Positions 10,104 through 18,178 of a stretch of DNA of 56,354 nucleotides are shown piece after piece. The DNA comes from CADEED01 sp036274075 (lineage in GTDB: Bacteria; Pseudomonadota; Gammaproteobacteria; Steroidobacterales; Steroidobacteraceae), in assembly GCA_036274075.1 (NCBI GenBank), contig DASUGK010000037.1:1-56354 (forward strand), written 5' to 3'. The position numbers and the translations under genes are program-made. The notes below the pieces were generated by a model that was given only the letters and a program-made list of their open reading frames with translations, was not told where the DNA came from and made no database searches. Each line of letters opens with the position of its first letter. Position 1 is the stretch's first letter.

Positions 10104-11323
10104 ACGGCGCGCCGCGACAACGCGACATCGAACAGGTTTTCCGCCGCGAGTTTGGCCGCGCGGTGGCGGTGCTGGTGCGCTCGCTGCGCGACATCTCGCT
10201 GGCAGAGGAAGCCGTGCAGGACGCGTTCGCCGCGGCGCTCGAGCGCTGGCCGCGCGATGGCATTCCGCCCGCGCCCGCCGGCTGGATCATCACCACGGCC
10301 CGGCGCCGCGCCATCGACCGGCTGCGGCGCGAGGCCACGCGCGACGAGCGCCACGCGGCGGCCCTGCAACTCGCCGAGGCCGACGAGCCCGAGGAGCACG
10401 ACGTGCAGGACGAGCGGCTGCGCCTGATCTTCACCTGCTGCCACCCGGCGCTTGCGCCCGAGGCGCGCGTGGCGCTGACGCTCAGGTTGTTAGGCGGCCT
10501 GGAGACGGGCGAAATCGCCCGCGCCTTCCTGGTGCCCGAACCCACCATGGCGCAGCGCCTGTCGCGCGCCAAGGCCAAGATCCGCGACGCCGGCATCCCG
10601 TATCGCGTGCCCGAGGCCGCCGAGCTTCCGGCCCGACTGGGCGCGGTGCTGGCCGTGGTGTACCTGGTGTTCAACGAGGGTTACAGCGCCTCCGCGGGCG
10701 AGGAACTGTCGCGCGGCGAGCTCTGCGACGAGGCCATCCGGCTGGGCCGCGTGCTGCTCGAGCTCATGCCGGCCGAGCCCGAGGTGCGCGGACTGCTCGC
10801 GCTGATGCTGCTAATCGATGCACGGCGTGCCGCGCGCGTCGACGCCCGCGGTGCCTTCGTCAAACTATCCGACCAGGACCGCGGCGCCTGGCGCCGGCCG
10901 CTCATCGAGGAAGGCCAGGCACTGCTGCGCGAATGCCTGGCGCGGAACCGGCCCGGCCCCTGCCAGCTGCAGGCCGCCATCAACGCCGTGCACAGCGACG
11001 CGCCGGATGCCGCGCACACCGACTGGCGCCAGGCGCTGGCGCTCTACGACCAATGGATGGCGATCGCGCCCAGCGCCGTGGTTGCGCTCAACCGCGCCGT
11101 GGTGGTCGCGGAGATCGACGGTCCCGAGTTGGCACTCCGGCTGGTTGACGAGCTCGCGCTGGATCGTTATCACCTGTTCCACGCCGTGCGCGCGGACCTG
11201 CTGCGAAGGCTGGGGCGCGCCACGAACGCCGCGACCGCGTACCGCCGCGCCATCGAGCTGTGCGGCAACGCGCGCGAGCGGCAGTTCCTGGAGCAACAAT
11301 TGAAGGACATCGCCGCGGGCTGA
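10100..11323 (+). CDS. ECF42-type RNA polymerase sigma factor with C-terminal TPR-like extension
   Basis: Sigma factor of about 407 residues. Region 2 lies near residues 10-80 (AEEAVQDAFAAALERWP) and region 4 near 120-160 (TGEIARAFLVPEPTMAQRLSRAKAKI). A long C-terminal DUF6596/TPR-like extension (about 180-400, FNEGYSAS) is characteristic of ECF42, whose activity is thought to be controlled by the extension rather than a membrane anti-sigma factor. The family N-terminus must begin close to 10100, yet the frame has no ATG, GTG or TTG there. The CTG at 10100 overlaps the TGA of the YciI gene as CTGA, with GGAAAA at 10091-10096 as a weak ribosome site. A CTG start is therefore the best but unproven choice. 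Confidence 0.85.
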   Translation: MNGAPRQRDIEQVFRREFGRAVAVLVRSLRDISLAEEAVQDAFAAALERWPRDGIPPAPAGWIITTARRRAIDRLRREATRDERHAAALQLAEADEPEEHDVQDERLRLIFTCCHPALAPEARVALTLRLLGGLETGEIARAFLVPEPTMAQRLSRAKAKIRDAGIPYRVPEAAELPARLGAVLAVVYLVFNEGYSASAGEELSRGELCDEAIRLGRVLLELMPAEPEVRGLLALMLLIDARRAARVDARGAFVKLSDQDRGAWRRPLIEEGQALLRECLARNRPGPCQLQAAINAVHSDAPDAAHTDWRQALALYDQWMAIAPSAVVALNRAVVVAEIDGPELALRLVDELALDRYHLFHAVRADLLRRLGRATNAATAYRRAIELCGNARERQFLEQQLKDIAAG

Positions 11324-11348
11324 TCGATCTGTCGATCAGTTCTTTTTT
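11320..11348 (+). terminator. Intrinsic terminator of the YciI-sigma operon
   Basis: CTGATCGA and TCGATCAG form an 8-bp perfect stem with a TCTG loop, followed by TTCTTTTTT. The stem contains the TGA stop codon of the sigma factor gene. This is one of only two clear stem-plus-U-tract terminators in the window. Confidence 0.9.
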
Positions 11349-11403
11349 CCGGCAGGTGGGATCGAACTTGGCCCGCGAACGTGGCGGAATGAGAGTCGGA
11401 GGA

Positions 11404-11426
11404 AGAAATGGCGGAGAGGGTGAGAT
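11404..11426. repeat. Direct repeat of the tRNA-Ser 3' end (att-like)
   Basis: These 23 bases are identical to 11577-11599, which covers the 3' end of tRNA-Ser (CCA, acceptor strand and the first T-stem bases) plus five flanking bases. The two copies are 173 bases apart in the same orientation. Integrases that target tRNA genes leave such duplications of the tRNA 3' end, so this could be the scar of an excised or degraded element. No integrase is left between the copies. Confidence 0.7.
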
Positions 11427-11470
11427 GGTTCGCGGCCGGACTGCCGCTCACCCCTCGCTTCGCTCGGGGC

Positions 11471-11516
11471 CAGATTTGCTGTCGCAAATCTGTCCGACTT
11501 TGCAGAAGCAAAGTCG
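11471..11516. other. Two tandem perfect 9-bp stem-tetraloop hairpins
   Basis: CAGATTTGC/GCAAATCTG (11471-11492, loop TGTC) and CGACTTTGC/GCAAAGTCG (11495-11516, loop AGAA) stand back to back. A third, 7-bp hairpin with a TTC loop lies on the other side of the tRNA at 11689-11705. They fall between the duplicated tRNA ends. Similar short hairpins recur around tRNA genes in some GC-rich bacteria; they could be processing signals or a repeat family. No coding sequence is credible here. Confidence 0.6.
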
Positions 11517-11534
11517 TCGAACTCGATTGTCCAT

Positions 11535-11556
11535 GCACGTGAGTTCGAATCTCACC
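11535..11556. repeat. Inverted copy of the tRNA-Ser T-arm
   Basis: Twenty-two bases on the forward strand equal the reverse complement of 11592-11613, the T-arm of the adjacent tRNA-Ser. Only the T-arm is copied: the flanks do not complete a tRNA. It may be the stump of a second, inverted tRNA-Ser or the product of a small inversion. Confidence 0.65.
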
Positions 11557-11581
11557 TGCAGGGGGTGGAGGGTGAAAGAAA

Positions 11582-11674
11582 TGGCGGAGAGGGTGAGATT
11601 CGAACTCACGTGCCGGAATTACCCGACCATCCGATTTCGAGTCGGCGCCGTTATGACCGCTTCGGTACCTCTCC
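11582..11674 (-). tRNA. tRNA-Ser(CGA)
   Basis: Read on the reverse strand, a complete class II tRNA folds. Acceptor GGAGAGG pairs with CCTCTCC, followed by discriminator G (typical of serine tRNAs) and an encoded CCA (11584-11582). The D-arm is CCG...CGG. The anticodon loop CTCGAAA gives anticodon CGA, reading UCG. A long variable arm (GTCGG/CCGGC) and a T-arm with TTCGAAT complete it. Its 3' end is duplicated at 11404-11426. Confidence 0.95.
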
Positions 11675-11756
11675 GCGCGAGAAACGCACAGTTCCTTCGG
11701 AACTGCGACCTTCAAATTAGGGCCGCCCCGCGGGGGGCGCGTATTCTAGCCGAACA

Positions 11757-12515
11757 ATGACGAGAGCCAAGGGGAGGAAAACCCGGACCGACCGCAGGAG
11801 CTTCATGGCCCTGGGCCTGGCCGTCCTGGGCCTCCCGGACCGCGTCCTGGGCGCCGACCAGGCCACGAAAACTGCCAACCAGGGCGCCCCCCACGCCGAC
11901 CCCCAGCGGGCCCGCCTGCCACGGCGCCTCGCGGCCGATTTCCATTCCCATATCGAGACCCGCCTGCCCCAGTTGCGCAAACCCTTCGAGTCGGCGGCTC
12001 GAGAAACGGGGTTCAACTGGCGCACCCTCGCCGCCCTGGGCTATCAGGAGTCGCGCTGGCGGCCGGCCGCGGTCTCACCCAAGGGCGCGCAGGGCGTGAT
12101 GATGCTCATGCCGGTGACCGCCAGGAAAATGGGCGTGAGCAACGTGTTCTCCGCGGAGGAGAACATCCTCGGCGGCGCGCGTTACCTGGCACACATGAAA
12201 GACCGCATTCCGCAGCGAATCCAGGACCCGGACCGCACGCTGCTGGCCATGGCTGCCTACAACATCGGCATCGGCCATCTCGAGGACGCGCGCATCATCA
12301 CGCAGATGCGCAAGAAGAACCCCGATCGCTGGTCGGACGTGCGCGCCAACCTGCCGCGGCTCTCGGATCCGCACTGGTATTCGCGGGTGAAACGCGGTTA
12401 CGCCAATGGCCGCGAGACCGTGGAATTCGTCGAACGGGTCTCACAATTCGCAGCCATCCTCGAGACCCACGTGCCCGACCTGGAAGGCACGCAGGTGCTT
12501 TCCACCGAGCGCTGA
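11757..12515 (+). CDS. MltF-like lytic transglycosylase (SLT domain only)
   Basis: Exported murein-cleaving enzyme of 252 residues. The catalytic glutamate lies in GYQESRWRP, followed by GVMMLMPVTARKMGV and AAYNIGIGHLEDAR, which match the MltF branch of SLT domains. The N-terminal substrate-binding-like (SBP_bac_3) domain of full MltF is absent. The leader RRSFMALGLAVLGL followed by VLGAD looks like a Tat or Sec signal. In E. coli mltF adjoins purL; here purL lies 4 kb away, which fits a loosened ancestral neighbourhood. A strong terminator follows at 12552. Confidence 0.9.
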   Translation: MTRAKGRKTRTDRRSFMALGLAVLGLPDRVLGADQATKTANQGAPHADPQRARLPRRLAADFHSHIETRLPQLRKPFESAARETGFNWRTLAALGYQESRWRPAAVSPKGAQGVMMLMPVTARKMGVSNVFSAEENILGGARYLAHMKDRIPQRIQDPDRTLLAMAAYNIGIGHLEDARIITQMRKKNPDRWSDVRANLPRLSDPHWYSRVKRGYANGRETVEFVERVSQFAAILETHVPDLEGTQVLSTER

Positions 12516-12551
12516 GCCGGTGGCCGGATTGCGGCGGTTTGTGACCCGTGC

Positions 12552-12574
12552 ACCCGGGGAAAGCCCGGGTTTTT
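12552..12574 (+). terminator. Intrinsic terminator of the lytic transglycosylase gene
   Basis: ACCCGGG and CCCGGGT form a 7-bp GC-rich stem with a GAAAG loop, followed by TTTTT. It lies 37 bases after the stop codon of the gene ending at 12515. Confidence 0.9.
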
Positions 12575-12618
12575 CGCGGTAAAGACCCCTGTCCGCGGGC
12601 CGATAAACGGCTCGCGAC

Positions 12619-15600
12619 ATGAACATTCCGAACCCCGCCATCGCGGAGCGCCCCGCCGCGCCCGAAAACAGGCCCCACGGCCACGGTTCACATTCACGCC
12701 TCGACGTGACGTCGCAGCTCTACGGCCGCAGCCGCGAGACGCATGCGCTGTCGATGGCGCTGCGCCGTGCCGCCGCGGGTGGCGCCGAGCTCGTGGTGCT
12801 GTCGGGACCGGCGGGCATCGGCAAGACCACGCTGGTCCGGCAGCTGCGCATGCCGCTCGGCCAGCAACACGGCTACTTCATCTCCGGCAAGTTCGACCAG
12901 CTGCAGCGCGACGTGCCGTTCAGCGCCATCGTCAATGCGCTGCAGGACCTGGTGCGCCAGCTGCTCACCGAGAGCCAGGGCCAGGCGCGTGCCTGGCGCG
13001 ACGCGATCGTCACCGCCGTCGGCCGCAATGGCCGCGTCATCACCGAGGTCATCCCGGCGCTGGAGCGCATCATCGGGCCGCAGCCGCCGCTCGCGGTGCT
13101 CGAGTCCGCCGAATCGCAGAACCGCTTCAACCACGTTTTCCAGAATTTCCTGCAGGTGTTCTGCCGCGAGAACCGCCCGCTGGTGGTGTTCCTCGACGAC
13201 ATGCAGTGGGCCGATCCGGCCAGCCTGCGCCAGCTGACGTCGCTGTTGTCGTCGGCCGGCACGCATTCGCTGCTGGTCATCGCTTCCTGCCGTGACAACG
13301 AAGTCGCGCCCACGCATCCGTTCATGCTGGCGCTCAAGGAGCTCGAACGCCGCTCGGTGCCGGTGCACACCGTGCCCGTGGCGCCGCTCGGCTGGTCGGA
13401 CATCACGCAGTTCATCGCCGATTCGCTGCTCATGGACGCGGACACGGCGGCGCCGCTGGCCGAAATCGTGCGCGAGAAAACCGGCGGCAATCCGTTCTTC
13501 ATGCGGCAGTTCCTGCAGAAACTGCAGTGTGACGGCCTGCTGACTTTCGACGCCGCCACCGGCACCTCCCGCTGCGACCTCGCCGCGGTACGCAACCTGG
13601 ACATCACCGAGAACGTCGCCGACCTGGTCGCCCAGAAGTTAGGCCGCCTCGATCCGGAGACCCAGCGCGTGGTCTCCATCGGCGCCGCCATCGGCAACCG
13701 CTTCGACCTCGCCACGCTCGCCAGCGTGGCCGCCTGCACGCCGGAGCGCGCCGCGGAGCTGCTGGCCGCGGCCGTGCGCGACAACCTGCTCGTGAAACCG
13801 CAGGCGCAGGGTGACGCCGGCAGCCCCGTGACCTACGCCTTCCATCACGACCGCGTGCAACAGGCCGCCTACGCGCAGGTGCCGGCCGCGACGCGTCCCG
13901 CCCTCAACCTCGACATCGGCCGCACGCTGCTCGCCGCGGCCGGCGAGGACGTCTCGGGCCAGTTGTTCGAGATCGTCAATCACATGAACCAGGGCATTGC
14001 GCTCATCGACAGCCGCGCCGAGCGGCTGCGGCTGGCGAAGCTCAACCTCGTGGCCGCCACGCGCGCGCGCAATTCCACGGCCTACGACCTGGCGATGCGC
14101 GCCTGCCGCAGCGTCATCGAGCTGCTCGGCTGGGATGCCTGGGGCGAGAACTATCCGCTGGCCTTCGAGGCCCATTCGAAGCTGGCCGAGTGCCAGTCGC
14201 TCATGGCCGATTTCGAAGGCGCCTTCAACACCATCGAGGCTGCGCTGCCGCACACGCGCGGCGTGGCCGATCGCGGCCGCCTGCTCACGGTGCGCACGCA
14301 CACCTACCTCAGCATGGGCGACATGACGGGCGCAGTGGCCTGCGGGCGCCAGGCCGCGCAGCTGTTCGGACTCGATCTGCCGGATCGTCCGGAACTGGTG
14401 CGCGAGCAGTTGCAGAGCGAAATCGGCTCGATCATCGGCTGGTCGAGCCGCAACAGCATCGAGAGCCTGCTCGAACTGCCGCCGATGACCGACCCGGATC
14501 GCGTGGCGCTGATGTCATTGCTCATGCACTGCATCCCGCCGGCCTACCAGGTGAACCCGGAGCTGTTCGCGCTCATCTGCTGCAAGATGGTCAGCCTGTC
14601 GATCGAACACGGCAATTGCCCGATGTCGGCCAAGGGATACGGTTCGTTCGCCGTGATCCTGAGCGGCATCGTCGGCAATTACCGCGACGGCGACCGGTTC
14701 GGCAAGCTCGGAGTCGACCTGTGTGAACGCCTGAACGACGTCACCGTGCGCTCGGCCTGCCACTTCACCTGGGCCGCGTTCGCGTCCGCCTGGGTGCGGC
14801 CCATCGACGAGAGCATCGAGGTGTTCCGCGAAGGCGTGCGCTTTGGCCTCGCGAGCGGCGACCATCCGCACGCGGCGTATTGCGCGGCGCGCATGGTCAC
14901 CCACGTCATGTTCCGCGGCACGCCGCTCAACGCGGCGCACGCGGCGGCGGAAGAAGCGCTGCAGCTGCTGCACAGGCTCGGCGACACCACCAACGTTTCA
15001 CTGCTGAGGTCGCGCGTGCGCCTGGCCGAGTGGCTGCGCAGCGAATCCGCGGGCGCCACCCTGGATACCGCCGGCTACGACGAAGCGGCCACGCTGCGCG
15101 AGCTGCAGGCCGCCAACGTGAGCAAGAGCATGCTGTCGCACTTCCAGGCGCTGCGCGTGATGCAGCGGTACCTGGCGGGCAACTTCCAGGAGGCGTGGCA
15201 GATTTCGCGCGTGTCGGACGAACTGCTGCCCTACAACGTCGGCATGATGACCATCGTCGAACACGCCTTCTTCCAGTGCCTTTCGGCCACGGCCGTTTGG
15301 CAGGGCGCCCCCGACAGCGAACGCGAGGCCCTGGCAGCGCGACTCGATGAACGGTCGCGCGCACTCGAGACCTGGGCCGCGAGCTGCCCGGCCAACTTCT
15401 CGGCCATGCAGCTCACCGTGGCCGCGGAACGCGCCCGCGTGGAGGGCAGGACCCAGGCTGCCGACGAACTCTTCGAGCGCGCCATGGACGCGGCGCGCGA
15501 GTCGCGATTCGTGCAGGTCGAGGCCATAGCCAGCGAGCTCGCCATGCATCACTGGCTGGGACGCGACACCGCGCGGGCGGCGTCGCTGCGCGAACGCGCC

Positions 15601-15666
15601 GTCGCCGCCTGGCTGGCGTGGGGAGCGACGCGCAAGGCCCGGGCTCTTACAGCGCGCGGACCTTGA
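12619..15666 (+). CDS. AAA ATPase with TPR-like repeats, probably missing a C-terminal signalling module
   Basis: Large cytoplasmic protein of 1015 residues. The N-terminal AAA/STAND-like ATPase has Walker A GPAGIGKTT (residues 63-71) and Walker B VVFLDDMQWAD (189-199). A winged-helix-like segment and a long helical TPR-type region (about 430-1010) follow. The same architecture forms the middle of bacterial Ser/Thr kinase-AAA-GAF-histidine kinase proteins and of LuxR-type large activators. Here neither an N-terminal kinase nor a C-terminal GAF/kinase or HTH domain is present. The protein stops just after the conserved WGATRKARAL end of the TPR region, overlapping the convergent gene by 20 bases. 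It may be a truncated receptor or work with partner domains encoded elsewhere. Confidence 0.8.
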   Translation: MNIPNPAIAERPAAPENRPHGHGSHSRLDVTSQLYGRSRETHALSMALRRAAAGGAELVVLSGPAGIGKTTLVRQLRMPLGQQHGYFISGKFDQLQRDVPFSAIVNALQDLVRQLLTESQGQARAWRDAIVTAVGRNGRVITEVIPALERIIGPQPPLAVLESAESQNRFNHVFQNFLQVFCRENRPLVVFLDDMQWADPASLRQLTSLLSSAGTHSLLVIASCRDNEVAPTHPFMLALKELERRSVPVHTVPVAPLGWSDITQFIADSLLMDADTAAPLAEIVREKTGGNPFFMRQFLQKLQCDGLLTFDAATGTSRCDLAAVRNLDITENVADLVAQKLGRLDPETQRVVSIGAAIGNRFDLATLASVAACTPERAAELLAAAVRDNLLVKPQAQGDAGSPVTYAFHHDRVQQAAYAQVPAATRPALNLDIGRTLLAAAGEDVSGQLFEIVNHMNQGIALIDSRAERLRLAKLNLVAATRARNSTAYDLAMRACRSVIELLGWDAWGENYPLAFEAHSKLAECQSLMADFEGAFNTIEAALPHTRGVADRGRLLTVRTHTYLSMGDMTGAVACGRQAAQLFGLDLPDRPELVREQLQSEIGSIIGWSSRNSIESLLELPPMTDPDRVALMSLLMHCIPPAYQVNPELFALICCKMVSLSIEHGNCPMSAKGYGSFAVILSGIVGNYRDGDRFGKLGVDLCERLNDVTVRSACHFTWAAFASAWVRPIDESIEVFREGVRFGLASGDHPHAAYCAARMVTHVMFRGTPLNAAHAAAEEALQLLHRLGDTTNVSLLRSRVRLAEWLRSESAGATLDTAGYDEAATLRELQAANVSKSMLSHFQALRVMQRYLAGNFQEAWQISRVSDELLPYNVGMMTIVEHAFFQCLSATAVWQGAPDSEREALAARLDERSRALETWAASCPANFSAMQLTVAAERARVEGRTQAADELFERAMDAARESRFVQVEAIASELAMHHWLGRDTARAASLRERAVAAWLAWGATRKARALTARGP

Positions 15667-16993
15667 TGCTGCGGTAGGCCACGGCATCGCCGTGGTCCTG
15701 CAGCAGGATGTGTCCCGTCGAGGCGGCGCCGAATCCGGCCGTGTTCTTGAACTTGCTCGCGGCCACGTGCGCCTTGAACTCATCCGAGTTGCGGTTGAAC
15801 TCCAGCACCTTCACGCCGTTGAGCCAGTGCTCCACCGACCCGTCGGCGCGGCACACGATACGCGCGTGTTGCCACGCATCCACCTTGGGCGCGATGCCGA
15901 CATTGGTCATGAGCTTGGCACGCGGCAGCACGTCGTACAGCGATGCCAGCGTGCGATTGCCGTCGATGCCCTGCCTGGCATCGGCGTGGCGCTCGTCGTC
16001 GAGCACCTGGTACTCGAGGCCCAGCGGCGCGCCGCTGGCCGGATCGTGCGGCGCGGTCAGCAGGTAGAAGATGCCGCTGTTGGCGCCGGCACTCACCTTG
16101 AACTCCGTCTGCAGCTCGAAGGCGCCGAATTGCTCGTCGGTCATGATGTCGCCGCCGCCACCCTTGGCCTGCACCGCGAGCTCGCCGTTGGCCAGCGACC
16201 ACCCCTTCGCGGGGAATCCCTTGCCCGCGGCGCTGCGCCAGCCTTTCGCGGACTTGCCATCCCATAACAGCCGCCAGCCCTGGGCCTGCTCGTCCGGATC
16301 GAGGTTGTTGGGGATGTTGTTGCGGATGAGGATGCCCATCCTCGGGCGCGGCTGCAGGTTTTCGGTGTGTACCACGAGGTTCTTCCACGACGTGGTGCGT
16401 CCCGCCTCGTCCGGGCTGTTGATCGAATGCACCTGCAGGCCGATGAAACCGGACTTGGTGGCGTCGTCGATGACGTCCGCCACCGCGCCGTCGTTGATCC
16501 ACACGCGCAGCCGCGGCCCGATGGCCTCGATGCGGTAGTGGTTCCATTCGCCGAACTTGTACAGCGGCTTCGACGCCGGGTTCATCTCGCCGGTGGAGAA
16601 CCAGCCGCGCTGTGCTTCTTCGTAGATGTGCCCGCTCCACTGGCGCGGGCTCGGGTCGATGTCGGCCTGGTAGCCGTGCACGCGGCCGTTCTCGAATTCG
16701 GGCGTCGACAGGCTGCGGAACTGCACGCCGGAATTGGTCGGACCGACGTCCTGGCGCACGTCGAACTCGAGGATGAAATCCCCGAAGGTCTTCTCGGTGA
16801 CCAGGAAGCTGTTGGGTACGCCGGGCCGCGACGAACCGACGATGGCGCCATCGACCACCTTGTAGTCCGCCGCGCCGCCGAGCTGTTTCCAGCCGTTCAG
16901 CGTCTTGCCGTCGAACAGCGGCGTGCGCGGATCACTGGCCGCGCCCGCCAGCCCCGTCACCAGCACGGCGCCCATGCACATCCACGTTCTCAT
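15647..16993 (-). CDS. Secreted protein with two DUF1080 (3-keto-disaccharide hydrolase-like) domains
   Basis: Exported protein of 448 residues with a signal peptide (cleavage near residue 19, GLAGA-ASDP) and two tandem concanavalin-like DUF1080 domains (about 22-215 and 240-447). Each starts with a recognisable motif: LFDGKTLNGWKQ and LWDGKSAKGWRS. Domains of this family act on 3-keto sugars or bind glycans. The enzyme class is likely, but its substrate cannot be told. It follows the YceI gene by 13 bases and is probably cotranscribed. Its last 20 bases overlap the end of the convergent AAA gene. Confidence 0.88.
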   Translation of the reverse strand: MRTWMCMGAVLVTGLAGAASDPRTPLFDGKTLNGWKQLGGAADYKVVDGAIVGSSRPGVPNSFLVTEKTFGDFILEFDVRQDVGPTNSGVQFRSLSTPEFENGRVHGYQADIDPSPRQWSGHIYEEAQRGWFSTGEMNPASKPLYKFGEWNHYRIEAIGPRLRVWINDGAVADVIDDATKSGFIGLQVHSINSPDEAGRTTSWKNLVVHTENLQPRPRMGILIRNNIPNNLDPDEQAQGWRLLWDGKSAKGWRSAAGKGFPAKGWSLANGELAVQAKGGGGDIMTDEQFGAFELQTEFKVSAGANSGIFYLLTAPHDPASGAPLGLEYQVLDDERHADARQGIDGNRTLASLYDVLPRAKLMTNVGIAPKVDAWQHARIVCRADGSVEHWLNGVKVLEFNRNSDEFKAHVAASKFKNTAGFGAASTGHILLQDHGDAVAYRSIKVRAL

Positions 16994-17006
16994 GCGTCGT
17001 CCTCGA

Positions 17007-17588
17007 TTACTTCTTCGGCGTCGTCGCTTCGACCTGGATGGCCAGGTCGACCTTCATGTCGAAGCCGAAGTTCTTGCCCCAGTTGATACCGAAATCTTCG
17101 CGGTTGATCGTGGCCTCGGCATCGGCTCCGCAGAGGTTCTTGTCCTGCATCATCGGGTGGGCGCGGCACTTGAAGGAATTGATCTTGAGCGTCACGGGCT
17201 TGGTTACGCCGTGCAGCGTGAGATTGCCCTGCACTTCCGTCGGCGCCCCATCCTTGAAGTTCGTGAGCGTGCCCTTGTAGGTGGCCTTGGGATACTTGGC
17301 GACGTCGAAGAATTCATCGGACTTGAGGTGTGCCTCGAGGTCGGCGACGCCGGTGAGCACGGTGCCCGGCTCGAGCGAAAGGTCGACGGTGCCCGTCTTG
17401 CCCTCGGGATCGAGGACGATTTTGCCGTTCGCACCCGAGATGATGCCGCGCCACTTCGAGACTCCACCGAAGTGGTCGGCCTCGAATGCGACGTGGGCGT
17501 GTCTCGGATCGATGTCGTAGGTCACGGGTGCCGCCAGCGACACACTGCCGATGGCAGCCAGCACGAGGGACACGGATAAAGCGCGCAT
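17007..17588 (-). CDS. YceI family periplasmic lipid-binding-like protein
   Basis: Protein of 193 residues from the ATG at 17588, which is preceded by a textbook AAGGAGG. A longer frame to 17612 would swallow this site. A signal peptide (MRALSVSLVLAAIGSVSLA) is followed by the YceI lipocalin-like barrel starting TYDIDPRHAHVAFEADHFG, with the later blocks GNLTLHGVTKPVTL and INREDFGINW. Members bind polyprenoid or amphiphilic ligands in the periplasm. The pair of central cysteines (KCRAHP, NLCGAD) is seen in a YceI subgroup. It leads the two-gene unit with the DUF1080 protein. Confidence 0.95.
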   Translation of the reverse strand: MRALSVSLVLAAIGSVSLAAPVTYDIDPRHAHVAFEADHFGGVSKWRGIISGANGKIVLDPEGKTGTVDLSLEPGTVLTGVADLEAHLKSDEFFDVAKYPKATYKGTLTNFKDGAPTEVQGNLTLHGVTKPVTLKINSFKCRAHPMMQDKNLCGADAEATINREDFGINWGKNFGFDMKVDLAIQVEATTPKK

Positions 17589-17655
17589 GGAATCCTCCTT
17601 GAGTGGAGACACGTGGGGGGCCGGACGCTAACACAAAGCCGCCGGATGGGCGCTG

Positions 17656-18123
17656 CTATGTCGGCTCGCGCCTACGCCCGGCGAAGAAGCCGTTGAGGAG
17701 CCTGGCGCTCTCCTCCATGAGCACGCCGCCGAACACGTCCACGCGATGGTTCATCGACGGCAGCGTGAAGATGTTGGTGGTACTGCCGGCGGCGCCGGCC
17801 TTCGGATCCCAGGCGCCGAACACCAGCCGCGCGACGCGCGCATGGATGATGGCGGAGGCGCACATCACGCAGGGCTCGAGCGTCACGTACAGCGTGGTGC
17901 CGGTGAGGCGGTAGCTGCCGAGCGCGCGCCCGCCGGCACGCAGCACTTCGATTTCCGCGTGGGCGGTCGGGTCGTGCCCGGCGATCGGACGATTGGCGCC
18001 CACCGCCAGTACCGCCTCACCCTGCACGAGCACGGCGCCCACCGGCACTTCGCCCGCGGCCTCGGCGCCGCGCGCCGCCTCGAGGGCCAGCCGCATGAAA
18101 TCGATGTCGCTTCGCATGGCCAT
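17656..18123 (-). CDS. tadA: tRNA-specific adenosine deaminase
   Basis: Zinc enzyme that converts A34 to inosine in tRNA-Arg(ACG). The cytidine-deaminase fold signature is complete: HAEIEVL (zinc ligand and proton shuttle) and LEPCVMCASA (PCxxC zinc ligands). From the ATG at 18123 it has 155 residues, close to the family norm. ATGs at 18135 and 18201 are alternatives with less support. It is often linked to guaA in related genomes, whereas here guaA is 36 kb away. It diverges from the DUF72 gene after 55 bases. Confidence 0.95.
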   Translation of the reverse strand: MAMRSDIDFMRLALEAARGAEAAGEVPVGAVLVQGEAVLAVGANRPIAGHDPTAHAEIEVLRAGGRALGSYRLTGTTLYVTLEPCVMCASAIIHARVARLVFGAWDPKAGAAGSTTNIFTLPSMNHRVDVFGGVLMEESARLLNGFFAGRRREPT

Positions 18124-18178
18124 GGATGGAGACATTCTCCGACAGTGCGCCGATTCCGGCGCGGCGACATTATCTTCC

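Noticed and set aside
11353..11385. A second tRNA fragment near GGGATCGAACTTGG
   Set aside because: It resembles a T-loop, but the flanks do not pair and no acceptor stem is found.
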